21,796 nt of DNA from SZUA-448 sp964602475 (lineage in GTDB: Bacteria > Bacillota > Clostridia > Lachnospirales > Lachnospiraceae), in the NCBI GenBank assembly GCA_964602475.1, contig CAZRRN010000048.1, positions 1 to 21,796 on the forward strand, given 5' to 3'. The notes below the pieces were generated by a model. That model worked only from the letters and a program-made list of their open reading frames with translations. It was not told the DNA's origin and made no database searches. Shown here in pieces: positions 1-7,535 of the stretch; the first letter of the stretch is position 1; each line of letters starts with the position of its first letter. A program made the translations under genes and the position numbers.

Positions 1-132
1 TATAGAATTTCATATGGGTTGTTTTGCATCTTGAAGTGCCGGAATTTGATTTATTATATGTTATTTTTGCCAAATGAATCATTGTTCGGCTCCATAGTAT
101 TATTATTTGAATATGAATTTTATACGCAGCAG

Positions 133-152
133 GTTTGTAACGGAGCACAAAC
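133..152. other. Small inverted repeat in the 5' non-coding region
   Basis: GTTTGT and ACAAAC are separated by 8 bases, about 70 bases before the start codon of the first gene. It could be a weak hairpin in that gene's leader. No convincing -35/-10 pair is visible between 1 and 223, so the promoter of the first gene may lie outside the window or be non-standard. Confidence 0.3.
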
Positions 153-223
153 TTGGATTGCAGAGCAGAATTTAGCATTTTTGCTCGCGTACCTACACAA
201 TACGCTCCGACATGGAGGTAACT

Positions 224-3079
224 ATGGGGGAAATTAGCACAAAACAAATGGAAGAATATTCCGCAATACGGGATCTTCCGGTACTATCCGATCCTAACAG
301 TATCATGAGCAGACTGCCGGAACGGCTGTTCCTTCGCGGGCAGGATGATGACATCGAAGATTCGTCAGAGATGCAGCAGCTTTTGCAGAGATCGCAGGAG
401 CTTCTCTGTTCGGTTTTTCCGATTGAACCGGCGGATCTTACCGATCCAGTCAGATTTCGAAGCTTTTTTAGTCAGCTAAAGATAGGCGAAGAAGACTATT
501 CGTCATTCGTCGATTATCAGCCGGACGCATCTAATATCGGGTTGTGTACTCTTGACATCGCCGATAAAATCATGGGACGTCTAAATGATCGTGCGGATGC
601 AAAGGGAGTGATTTTTAAGCCCGTAACCTTTGTACGGGGCAGCGAAGTCCACGTTCCCGTTCCGGAGCTTCCGGCTCCCGTAAAAAAGCCCAATCTCTGG
701 AAAAATATGATGCACAAAGCCTTTCACCGGTATCAGGATACCTATCGTGTCTATGAAGCCGAAAAAAGCGAATATGAACGGATTGAAACACTTCGTACAA
801 AAGCAGAGGAAGCAAAAGCAGAGCAAAAAAAAGCTTCGGATAATGCAAAACGCGACGAGCTGCGGGCATACGCCAAGCAAAAAAAAGCCGAAGCAGACCC
901 ACCGCATCTTTCGTTTCTTTCTTATTTTGATAATGACTCTTTATATGCATTGGGTGTTACAATCGAAAATCAGTCTCCGGATAAAATTGAAAGTGCCGCT
1001 TTACGAAAATTTGCCAATTTTGAAACTCCTTATGGTATGGCAACATTAAACCGTGCTTCTTCCGATATCAGTATGGCTAACTTTTATCTGTTAGATAAAG
1101 GCTACACGCTGGCTCAGCTGAGTGAAGATTCACCTGAAATGGCGACTGCACGTCTTGAAGCCGGCAGAAAATATGTCATTGATCTTCTCACGCAAAACTA
1201 CGAATCCATTGGAAAGGCACTTTATAGTGCAGGAGAAGCCATGCGTTCTTTCCGGTACCCTTCTGTTGACAGCACTGATCCGAAATCCATTATGGACAGC
1301 ATCCCAATGGTCAGCAGATTACGGGATATGGCAATTGATTACTCTCAGATTACTCAGGACTTATGTCCATATATCAAAGCGGAGCTCCCTGATGAAGAAT
1401 ATGCCTTTATAACTGACAAGGCAAATGCCTTCGCTACAATTATCGGAGGTCTCACTGATTATACTGAATCATTTGCTTCTCTGCCTGACGGAGACGTGGA
1501 AATCGGTTACAGCTGCAGCACACTTATAAGCGGAAAGATGATTATTGATCAGTACTTTCCGGAAGTCTGCGGCTTACCGATGGATACTCCAAAGGTTACC
1601 CAGTCTACCGCATGGAACAATCGAATGTCCTCAGCAGGTGCCGCTTCGGCAATGCAGTTTATAGATGCAAAGGAACAGACGCGCATACAGGATTTAATCC
1701 TATATGGGGGAATCTGTCCGATTCATGCAACAGAAGAACCAAACAGTACTGACAGTGCCTTTTCCTATGAATTTCCTGAGGAGAAAGCATATACAGACCG
1801 CTTAAAGACACATACTTTATATTCCAGCCTTGCTGATGAGCAAAAAAATAACGTAGCGCGCGATCATGAGTTATTTTTCGCCGATACCGTTCCCTCTGAT
1901 TTTAGTCCGCAGCACAGTAACGGACTGAATATGACACAACGTGAAACAAGTCATGTTTCTCTGGCACGGTTATACATGATGACAGAATACGGTCTGACAA
2001 TGGAACAGGTTCTGGAGAACACCCCGGAACGCGAAGCCATGAAGGTTGAGTGCGGAAGAAGATTCGCTGATGTATTCTTTCATTCGGATGCCGCTCCTGT
2101 TGCTGATCCGAAAATTTCTGAAATCTCCCTGCCTGAAGCGTCGGTCAGTTCTCCAAATCCAGACCATATTCGGCAGAACGTGATCCCCACTCTGCTTAAA
2201 ATGAACCAGACTCTCCAGAGGCAGGCTCCGGATCTGATTGACTACAGCAATCCTGATGATGTTCGACAAAAATTACCTGTCCTGCGTGCACTTTGTCAGG
2301 CCAACATGGATTTTACACAGTCTCTCGGAAGCTCGCATAAAGCACCGGCAAACGCAGCTGCGCCCCTTACAATCGGAGCACAATTTTATGCTGCGCTTGC
2401 CAAGGTCGAACCTACTCTGCAGAATCAAGCTGCAATCGATAAAGCGTTTATCGCAAGCAACAGCAATTCCAAGGCTTATGACGTAAACCGTCAGATTATC
2501 GAGAGTGTTACCAAGATGTATACCTCGGACAGTTATCTTAGGGATGCTCCTGCTCCTACTGAAATGGTGCCCGGCAATAACGCTTACCGGCTTATGGGTG
2601 CCGGAACCTCTGCCCTTGTCTTTTCAAGAGATCCGCTGTATCAACAAATTTTTGCTGCGAAATCAGATTATTCAGGGTTTACTGTAGATCAGGCAGAGTA
2701 TCTTCGTACCATTACCTCTTCTATCAATCAAAATGCACGTGAGCCGTTTGATCTGGAAGGCATCTCTAAAGATCCGAAATCAATTGAAGATTTTCAGAAC
2801 TGTGAAGCTGCTTTAAAAGAGCAACTGCGTTATCTGAAAAATCCGGCTCAAGGACTTACGGTATTGCTGAACCCTTCTCATGAACAGTGTGCCGAAAAAG
2901 CCAGAAAGGATTTAGCTGCTCAGCAGCGAATCGCAATTGACAGTACCAGCTTAAAGGAAGAAGCAATTGCTGCAGGTGAAATAAAGAGCACTGCTTCACA
3001 TTCACACTCGCAACCTGCAGCTGAGTCCTCTGAGCACGCAAAACAGCCGGTTGCTTCGAGCAGTACCAAGAAGATTTGA
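224..3079 (+). CDS. Large repeat-containing soluble protein of unknown function (951 aa)
   Basis: I do not recognise this protein. The start at 224 is chosen because GGAGGT (214-219) sits just upstream; the in-frame ATG at 212 overlaps that site. No signal peptide or membrane segment is visible, so it is probably cytoplasmic. Residues about 175-225 are Lys/Glu/Ala-rich and probably a coiled coil. A block at about 277-323 (DISMANFYLLDKGYTLAQL...) recurs at about 573-619 (HVSLARLYMMTEYGLTMEQV...) and ends both times in AGRKYV/CGRRFA-like sequence. A DP(K/N)SI-type motif recurs near residues 23, 352, 676 (as NPDDV) and 850, often followed by a Leu/Pro-rich helix. The last 30 residues are a Ser/Ala/His-rich, probably disordered tail ending in Lys-Lys-Ile. 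It ends in a shared terminator with the converging SASP gene. It could be a scaffold, structural or effector-like protein, but nothing in the sequence decides this. Confidence 0.85.
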   Translation: MGEISTKQMEEYSAIRDLPVLSDPNSIMSRLPERLFLRGQDDDIEDSSEMQQLLQRSQELLCSVFPIEPADLTDPVRFRSFFSQLKIGEEDYSSFVDYQPDASNIGLCTLDIADKIMGRLNDRADAKGVIFKPVTFVRGSEVHVPVPELPAPVKKPNLWKNMMHKAFHRYQDTYRVYEAEKSEYERIETLRTKAEEAKAEQKKASDNAKRDELRAYAKQKKAEADPPHLSFLSYFDNDSLYALGVTIENQSPDKIESAALRKFANFETPYGMATLNRASSDISMANFYLLDKGYTLAQLSEDSPEMATARLEAGRKYVIDLLTQNYESIGKALYSAGEAMRSFRYPSVDSTDPKSIMDSIPMVSRLRDMAIDYSQITQDLCPYIKAELPDEEYAFITDKANAFATIIGGLTDYTESFASLPDGDVEIGYSCSTLISGKMIIDQYFPEVCGLPMDTPKVTQSTAWNNRMSSAGAASAMQFIDAKEQTRIQDLILYGGICPIHATEEPNSTDSAFSYEFPEEKAYTDRLKTHTLYSSLADEQKNNVARDHELFFADTVPSDFSPQHSNGLNMTQRETSHVSLARLYMMTEYGLTMEQVLENTPEREAMKVECGRRFADVFFHSDAAPVADPKISEISLPEASVSSPNPDHIRQNVIPTLLKMNQTLQRQAPDLIDYSNPDDVRQKLPVLRALCQANMDFTQSLGSSHKAPANAAAPLTIGAQFYAALAKVEPTLQNQAAIDKAFIASNSNSKAYDVNRQIIESVTKMYTSDSYLRDAPAPTEMVPGNNAYRLMGAGTSALVFSRDPLYQQIFAAKSDYSGFTVDQAEYLRTITSSINQNAREPFDLEGISKDPKSIEDFQNCEAALKEQLRYLKNPAQGLTVLLNPSHEQCAEKARKDLAAQQRIAIDSTSLKEEAIAAGEIKSTASHSHSQPAAESSEHAKQPVASSSTKKI

Positions 3080-3090
3080 AAAGAACAATG

Positions 3091-3146
3091 ATAAAATGTA
3101 AAACAGAGGCAGCCGAGAAACTCGGCTGCCTCCTTTTACATTTTAT
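3091..3146. terminator. Two-way Rho-independent terminator between converging genes
   Basis: GAGGCAGCCGAG (3106-3117) and its exact complement (3121-3132) flank a 3-base AAA loop, giving a 12-bp GC-rich stem. The A-rich left flank (3091-3103) is perfectly complementary to the T-rich right flank (3134-3146), so a U-tract follows the stem on both strands. It lies between the stop codons of the large repeat protein and the SASP gene and should end both transcripts. Confidence 0.93.
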
Positions 3147-3157
3147 CCGTATTTCTG

Positions 3158-3364
3158 TTATTTTCCACTCATGCTTTCTTCCTGCTTACGGATCATCTGG
3201 CGTACCATTTCGCCTCCGACAGAACCATTCTGCGCACTGGTCAGATCTCCATTGTAGCCTTCCTTCAACGGAACCCCGATCTCATTAGCAACTTCCATCT
3301 TAAAACGGTTTAATGCCTCTTTTGCCTGAGGAACACTTGTGCTGTTTCCTTTCGAACCTGTCAT
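3158..3364 (-). CDS. Alpha/beta-type small acid-soluble spore protein (SASP, 68 aa)
   Basis: SASPs coat DNA in the forespore, protect it from UV and heat, and are degraded at germination by the GPR protease to supply amino acids. The 68-residue length is typical. The family pattern is clear: an ALNRFKMEVANEIGV segment (residues about 17-31) resembling the GPR recognition region, then LTSAQNGSVGGEMVRQMI (about 41-58), matching the conserved NGSVGGE core. The ribosome binding site AAAGGAG lies 6 bases before the ATG. The gene is monocistronic, ending in the shared two-way terminator. Expression is expected from a forespore sigma factor (known for the family); I could not place a convincing sigma-G promoter. 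It is strong evidence that the host sporulates. Confidence 0.95.
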   Translation of the reverse strand: MTGSKGNSTSVPQAKEALNRFKMEVANEIGVPLKEGYNGDLTSAQNGSVGGEMVRQMIRKQEESMSGK

Positions 3365-3720
3365 AAATTACTCCTTTCCGTCATCACTTCAGATGACATA
3401 TCAAATGTTTTCCGAATCACAGCTTTTCGTTTGCTTTATCAGGTCTGCCTACGATTCCTCACCCGTATTTTAACACCAAAGCCGGTGTGTCAGAACCGTA
3501 AGCAGCCCCGGTTTCCGGATGACAAGCGAATCATATCGTATCGTCGCTGTCATCCGTGGAATTCAGTGAGCGTTACATTCATCACCTGTCTAAAAATATT
3601 GTTACCCGATTTTTAATTTTAAAGCAGGAAATTTTAGGTTGACAGGAAAACCCAATAATTTCATTTAAATAAAGCTTTCATTGTTTTATCCGGGTACCTG
3701 CTACAAGTTCTCTCCTTTAG
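3365..3720. other. 356-bp gene-free stretch with GATGAC-rich inverted repeats
   Basis: No plausible gene is present on either strand. It holds the SASP leader and the downstream region of the AraC gene. Two inverted repeats stand out. GTCATC/GATGAC (3380-3397) has a 6-base loop just before the SASP ribosome binding site. A longer one pairs GGATGACA-a-GCGA (3517-3529) with TCGCTGTCATCC (3544-3555) around a 14-base loop. No U-tract follows either, so they do not look like terminators. No clear terminator for the AraC gene is seen. Confidence 0.5.
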
Positions 3721-4572
3721 TTATATTGTCAGAAATTTTTTATAATAGTATTTGGGTGAATGTCCCTTATATTTCGTAAATGTTCTGGAGAAATTAGAAT
3801 AATCGTTAAACCCGACCAGATAACAGACCTCAGTAGGCATAGTTCCTTTCTGCAGAAGTTCCTGTGCAACCGTAGTTTTTTTAGCTATTACAAACTGTTG
3901 AAGTGAATTTCCCGTAATTTGTCGGAAACGCCGGTTCAGGTAATCGCTGTTATGATTTACATATTTAGCAAGCTCCGATATTGATATTTTTTCCTGAATG
4001 TGTTCCTCAATATATAGAAACGTGTCTGCAATCAGCTTTGGCATAATGCTCGTATATTCCGCAGAAGCACCTGCTGCCGCCCAACGGTTGACTGACACCA
4101 GAAGTTCAATTAAATATGCCTTGGACAGCAGTTCGTCTCCGTAATTTCTGCTTTGAATGCTCTGTTCAAGTTTACACGAAAGAATCAACAGCTTCTCAAG
4201 CTCCGCCTCCTGCAAATGAATATAACAGATTTTCTTATTCATAGCATTTTTTTGAAAGCAGACAGAAACATCATCTCCATAAAGACAAAGGTTATGCATC
4301 AGATTCTCCCGGAGATTAATGATAACCCTCTCATACTCATCAATTGCTTTTACTTCTGTTCCATGAAAAAGATAAGGACGGATCAGGATTACGTCACCTC
4401 GCTCAAGCTCCTTTCCTTCTTCCTCTGTATAAAGATTGGTTTTACCTCCGAGATATATCAGAATTTCATAACCGTCATGATTATGCAGAGTATGATTTCC
4501 TGTTATTAACCCTGCTTTTTTATGGATACATATAATTTCCCTGTCCAGAACATCAAATATTTTTCGACCCAT
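3721..4572 (-). CDS. AraC-family transcriptional regulator (283 aa)
   Basis: This is a probable transcription factor of the sugar-responsive AraC type. Residues about 25-75 form a cupin-like sensing domain (HNHDGYEILIYLGG, then RGDVILIRPYLFHG). The C-terminal 100 residues are a double helix-turn-helix: ISELAKYVNHNSDYLNRRFR is the first helix pair, and GFNDYSNFSRTFTKYKGHSP is the classic AraC signature. The start at 4572 is preferred because GAGGTG lies 5 bases upstream; an ATG at 4614 in the same frame has no such site. It lies 72 bases downstream of the oxidoreductase on the same strand, which suggests co-transcription. Direct repeats upstream of that promoter (6010-6051) are its most likely binding site. 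The effector is probably a carbohydrate or a derivative, inferred only from the family and the neighbour. Confidence 0.92.
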   Translation of the reverse strand: MGRKIFDVLDREIICIHKKAGLITGNHTLHNHDGYEILIYLGGKTNLYTEEEGKELERGDVILIRPYLFHGTEVKAIDEYERVIINLRENLMHNLCLYGDDVSVCFQKNAMNKKICYIHLQEAELEKLLILSCKLEQSIQSRNYGDELLSKAYLIELLVSVNRWAAAGASAEYTSIMPKLIADTFLYIEEHIQEKISISELAKYVNHNSDYLNRRFRQITGNSLQQFVIAKKTTVAQELLQKGTMPTEVCYLVGFNDYSNFSRTFTKYKGHSPKYYYKKFLTI

Positions 4573-4644
4573 ATTCACCTCTTCTGTAACAATGTGCATA
4601 TTTCTTACGGTCAATTATATCGTTTCGGTATTTTTCTGCAAGTC

Positions 4645-5850
4645 CTACCAGTTGACATCCCAGCGTTTCTGATAAATCCCCGGCGCTGCTTTTTCCTGAC
4701 CGGATGGGAGCTTTTCTTCCTCCGTACACTGCTTTTCGAGAAGCTTTTTTAGATATTCCTCTTCGCCCAGCGGCAGTGTCACCCATTCTTCTTTCCATGC
4801 AGATAAATACGCAGCATTACTGAGTTCAAGTTCACGTATTCCCTCTTCGCCCGGAGCAATCAGCTCATCACCATGGCGAATTGCGTCCACAAAATTCTGA
4901 ATAATAAGCAGATGTCCTTCTGCGGAATCTTCTTGTATATATTTCTCTATAGTAACCTGATCAGTAAGCGTCATATCTTCTGCTTCAAAGCAACGTTTTC
5001 TCTCATCACTCTGCAGTCGGCTGACCGTCAGCGATGAATTTTCGATTACCGCTTTTCCAAGAGTCCCACTGATTTCCAGTCTGTTTGTTCCGGGATATTC
5101 ACCCGTAGAAGTAATAAAGCAAGCGCTCGCACCGTCCGAGTATTCTGCATATATCACTGCATCATCCTCTACCTGGATGTTATGGTATTTTCCTTGATAG
5201 CAGAAGGCTCGAAGGCGAGAAGGCATACCAAGCGTCCACTGCCACAGATCCAGATTATGAGGGCACTGGTTCATCAAAACTCCTCCGCCCTCTCCTCTCC
5301 AGGTGGCTCTCCAGCTGCCGGAATCATAATAGCTCTGCGTACGGTACCAGTTTGTTACGACCCATACCATACGCTTTATGCTCCCAAGCTCGCGTCCGCG
5401 CAACATTTGCCGAAGCTTCGTGTACAGTGGATCTGTTCTCTGGTTTAGCATGATTGCAAATACTTTGCCGCTCTTTGCTGCAGCCTTGTTCATTTGATAT
5501 ACACTTTTAACATCAATTCCGGATGGTTTCTCAGTTAGTACATGTTTTCCGCTTTGAAATGAATCAATTGCAATAAGTGGATGTGTCGGATGAGGAGTGC
5601 ATATGATTACCGCATCAACTTCACCGCTGTTCAGCATAGTATGATAATCTTCAAATATCTTGACTTTTTTTTCTGATACCTGTTCTGCCCACTTGAGCCG
5701 ATTTAAATTAATATCGCATACTGCTGTAAGCTGTGCTCCTTGAACCTTTTTCTCCACAAGCTGGCGTACATGTGCACTTCCTATATTTCCAATGCCAATC
5801 ACACCGATTCTGACAATCCCGATATCAGCTTTTTTGTTTAAATAGTTCAT
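4645..5850 (-). CDS. Gfo/Idh/MocA-family NAD(P)-dependent oxidoreductase (401 aa)
   Basis: This is a sugar- or inositol-type dehydrogenase. The N-terminal Rossmann fold starts with IGVIGIGNIGSAHV (GxGxxG at about 19-24). The family EKP motif is at 107-109 (HVLTEKPSG), where Lys contacts cofactor and substrate. The second domain begins near residue 130 and carries GGGVLMNQCPHNLDLW (188-203), with the His of the catalytic Asp/His region. The length suits the family. The start at 5850 is chosen because AAAGGA lies about 10 bases upstream; ATG at 5859 abuts that site, and the ATG at 5970 is poorly placed relative to family starts. Substrate cannot be told from sequence. The AraC regulator follows directly, suggesting a small self-regulated sugar-derivative unit without its own transporter in the window. 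Confidence 0.9.
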   Translation of the reverse strand: MNYLNKKADIGIVRIGVIGIGNIGSAHVRQLVEKKVQGAQLTAVCDINLNRLKWAEQVSEKKVKIFEDYHTMLNSGEVDAVIICTPHPTHPLIAIDSFQSGKHVLTEKPSGIDVKSVYQMNKAAAKSGKVFAIMLNQRTDPLYTKLRQMLRGRELGSIKRMVWVVTNWYRTQSYYDSGSWRATWRGEGGGVLMNQCPHNLDLWQWTLGMPSRLRAFCYQGKYHNIQVEDDAVIYAEYSDGASACFITSTGEYPGTNRLEISGTLGKAVIENSSLTVSRLQSDERKRCFEAEDMTLTDQVTIEKYIQEDSAEGHLLIIQNFVDAIRHGDELIAPGEEGIRELELSNAAYLSAWKEEWVTLPLGEEEYLKKLLEKQCTEEEKLPSGQEKAAPGIYQKRWDVNW

Positions 5851-5985
5851 TTTATTCATCCTTTCACCGCACACTATAACCAGAGATGGTTTTTCTGTGG
5901 CGTATAATTCATGCCGTCCCTTATATCTATTTTCATCTTTACTCCCTTTTTCCGTCTGATGAAGATTCACCGAAAGAATAGCTCT

Positions 5986-5994
5986 ACTATAGCA
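5986..5994 (-). promoter_or_regulatory. Extended -10 promoter of the oxidoreductase-araC unit
   Basis: On the minus strand the sequence reads TGC-TATAGT, an extended -10 box. The hexamer 17 bp upstream (6009-6014) is a poor -35. A weak -35 with a strong -10 is typical of promoters that need an activator such as the AraC-type protein encoded downstream. Confidence 0.5.
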
Positions 5995-6009
5995 TAGAAC
6001 TACAACACC

Positions 6010-6051
6010 ATGTACGCATTTTGCGACCTTTCCATTGCGTTATCCGACCTA
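6010..6051 (-). promoter_or_regulatory. Candidate AraC-family operator: two 21-bp direct repeats
   Basis: On the minus strand two adjoining 21-base units (6051-6031 and 6030-6010) share AGGTCGnAnAAnGC, with the second unit abutting or overlapping the expected -35 position of the oxidoreductase promoter. AraC/XylS-family activators commonly bind two direct repeats spaced two helical turns apart and overlapping -35. The match between the units is about half the positions, so this is a proposal. Confidence 0.42.
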
Positions 6052-6113
6052 TATCTGATTCGTTGTGAGGTAAATCTATCATATAATATAGATTATTTTA
6101 CATGTTTTATTTC

Positions 6114-6142
6114 TTGATATATTTCTATATTGATAGTATAAT
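6114..6142 (+). promoter_or_regulatory. Promoter of the HD-GYP gene
   Basis: TTGATA (6114-6119) and a perfect TATAAT (6137-6142) are separated by 17 bp. The expected transcription start is near 6149, about 30 bases before the start codon. This rules out an upstream in-frame ATG at 6102 as the start. Confidence 0.8.
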
Positions 6143-6154
6143 TTATACGTATAA
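6143..6154. promoter_or_regulatory. 12-bp perfect palindrome over the HD-GYP transcription start
   Basis: TTATACGTATAA begins directly after the -10 box. Its ATACGTATAA part recurs exactly at 7485-7494, just downstream of the symporter -10 box. The position suits a repressor operator, but the repressor is unknown. Confidence 0.4.
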
Positions 6155-6179
6155 CGTGTATTTTGCGGAGGAAGAAGTG

Positions 6180-7445
6180 ATGGCAGTCATTAACAGCAGT
6201 AATTTATATAAGATCATCTGCAAAACTCTGAACATGGTTGATGATAAAATCATGGAACACAGTGAAATCGTCAGCTATACATTATATAAAATGCTGCAGT
6301 TTGAAAGCAGATATTCCCCACAGGATATGGTTGATTTTGCAATGATCGGTATTCTGCATGATATTGGTCTATTTAAAACCGGAAGTTCCGATCAGCTGAT
6401 GTTCTTTGAAACAAAAAATGTCTGGGAGCATTCCATTTATGGATACCTTTTTCTCCGCTATCTTTCTCCACTGAAGGAAAAAGCCGAAATCATTCTCTAT
6501 CATCATCTTGATTATAACAAGCATTCACATCTGTCCTATCCGTATATGCAGATTGCAGAGTATCTGACCTATGCTGACAAGCTTGATGTCTATACCCGGC
6601 TTCATACTCCGGACATGATTTCATTTCAGGAGTATTTTGTCAAGAATTCCAATAAAACCTTTTCCGCAGAAGCGCAGCAGCTTTTCCTATCTGCGGAACG
6701 CTCTCTGCACATTACGGAACACCTGCGGGACGGCAGCTATCGTCAAGAGCTGGATGATCTTCTCGGAATGAGGCATTTTACTGAAAAATACAAACGCGGC
6801 TTTCTTGAAATGTTGATTTATACCATAGATTTCAGAAGTGAATATACCGTACTTCATACGCTTGGTACCGTTACCTTTGCAATGGAGCTTGCACGCCTGA
6901 TGCAGCTTTCGGATTCCGATTCCTATAAGCTTTATTATGGTGCTCTGCTGCACGATATCGGTAAAATCAACGTTCCTGTTGAAATTCTCGAATCCCCGAA
7001 CCGTCTTTCGAAAGAAGAGATGGACATCATGAAGCTCCATGCCACCAATACCAGAACTATTCTCAAGGGTTTTGTTGACGATGACGTACTTGAGATCGCT
7101 GCACGGCACCACGAAAAGCTTGATGGCAGCGGTTATCCGGACGGGCTCACCGAAAAGGATTTGAATCTTTCGCAGCGCATCATTGCCGTTGCCGACATTT
7201 TAAGTGCCCTGTACCAGAAGCGAAGCTATAAAGAGGCCTTTGACCCGACAAAAATTAAATCCATTCTTCAGGGAGATGCTGACAGCGGTAAAATCGGCAG
7301 TGATATCGTTGCCTGCGCAATCAGCCACTTTGATGAAATTACAACGAACTACGAAGCAAAGCGTGACGAAACCATGGGACTGTACCTGCAGATCCAGGAG
7401 CAGTACGAAATCATTTATGAACGCTTCAAGAGATATGAGATTTAA
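6180..7445 (+). CDS. Tandem HD-domain protein, HD-GYP-type phosphodiesterase (421 aa)
   Basis: The C-terminal half is a canonical HD-GYP domain: HDIGK (258-262), HHEKLDGSGYP (310-320) and ADILSAL (338-344). Such domains bind two or three metals and usually hydrolyse cyclic di-GMP. The N-terminal half is a second HD domain with HDIG (60-63), WEHS (82-85), a His pair at 108-109 and YADKLD (131-136). Its GYP segment is not conserved, but metal ligands appear to be kept. No signal peptide, membrane segment or recognisable sensor domain is seen, so it is probably cytoplasmic. ATG at 6180 is preferred with GGAGG 8 bases upstream; GTG at 6177 is also possible. It has its own promoter and is divergent from the oxidoreductase. 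The reaction is inferred from motifs; other cyclic nucleotides or a nucleotide substrate are possible. Confidence 0.9.
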   Translation: MAVINSSNLYKIICKTLNMVDDKIMEHSEIVSYTLYKMLQFESRYSPQDMVDFAMIGILHDIGLFKTGSSDQLMFFETKNVWEHSIYGYLFLRYLSPLKEKAEIILYHHLDYNKHSHLSYPYMQIAEYLTYADKLDVYTRLHTPDMISFQEYFVKNSNKTFSAEAQQLFLSAERSLHITEHLRDGSYRQELDDLLGMRHFTEKYKRGFLEMLIYTIDFRSEYTVLHTLGTVTFAMELARLMQLSDSDSYKLYYGALLHDIGKINVPVEILESPNRLSKEEMDIMKLHATNTRTILKGFVDDDVLEIAARHHEKLDGSGYPDGLTEKDLNLSQRIIAVADILSALYQKRSYKEAFDPTKIKSILQGDADSGKIGSDIVACAISHFDEITTNYEAKRDETMGLYLQIQEQYEIIYERFKRYEI

Positions 7446-7446
7446 T

Positions 7447-7474
7447 TTGATTGTAAGGAGCTAAAGAATATACT
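7447..7474 (+). promoter_or_regulatory. Promoter of the AGCS symporter gene
   Basis: TTGATT (7447-7452) and TATACT (7469-7474) are 16 bp apart. The promoter begins one base after the HD-GYP stop codon. The predicted start near 7481 leaves a leader of about 55 bases. Confidence 0.55.
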
Positions 7475-7484
7475 ACATTGAACC

Positions 7485-7494
7485 ATACGTATAA
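7485..7494. promoter_or_regulatory. Second copy of the ATACGTATAA element
   Basis: An exact 10-base copy of part of the palindrome at 6143-6154, just downstream of the symporter transcription start. It suggests that the HD-GYP protein gene and the symporter gene may answer to the same DNA-binding protein. Confidence 0.35.
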
Positions 7495-7535
7495 TTCTCC
7501 GGTTTCTTTCATAGATTATCAAAAACGGGTTTTTC

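Noticed and set aside
19..237. 72-codon frame at the window start as a small gene
   Set aside because: No ribosome binding site, low-complexity hydrophobic translation, and it overlaps the supported start of the next gene.
3639..3670. Plus-strand TTGACA as a promoter
   Set aside because: No -10 box at 16-18 bp and no gene follows in that direction; it would read into the 3' end of the AraC gene.
6687..7112. 141-codon minus-strand frame inside the HD-GYP gene
   Set aside because: Antisense to the conserved HD-GYP region, with no motif or ribosome binding site.
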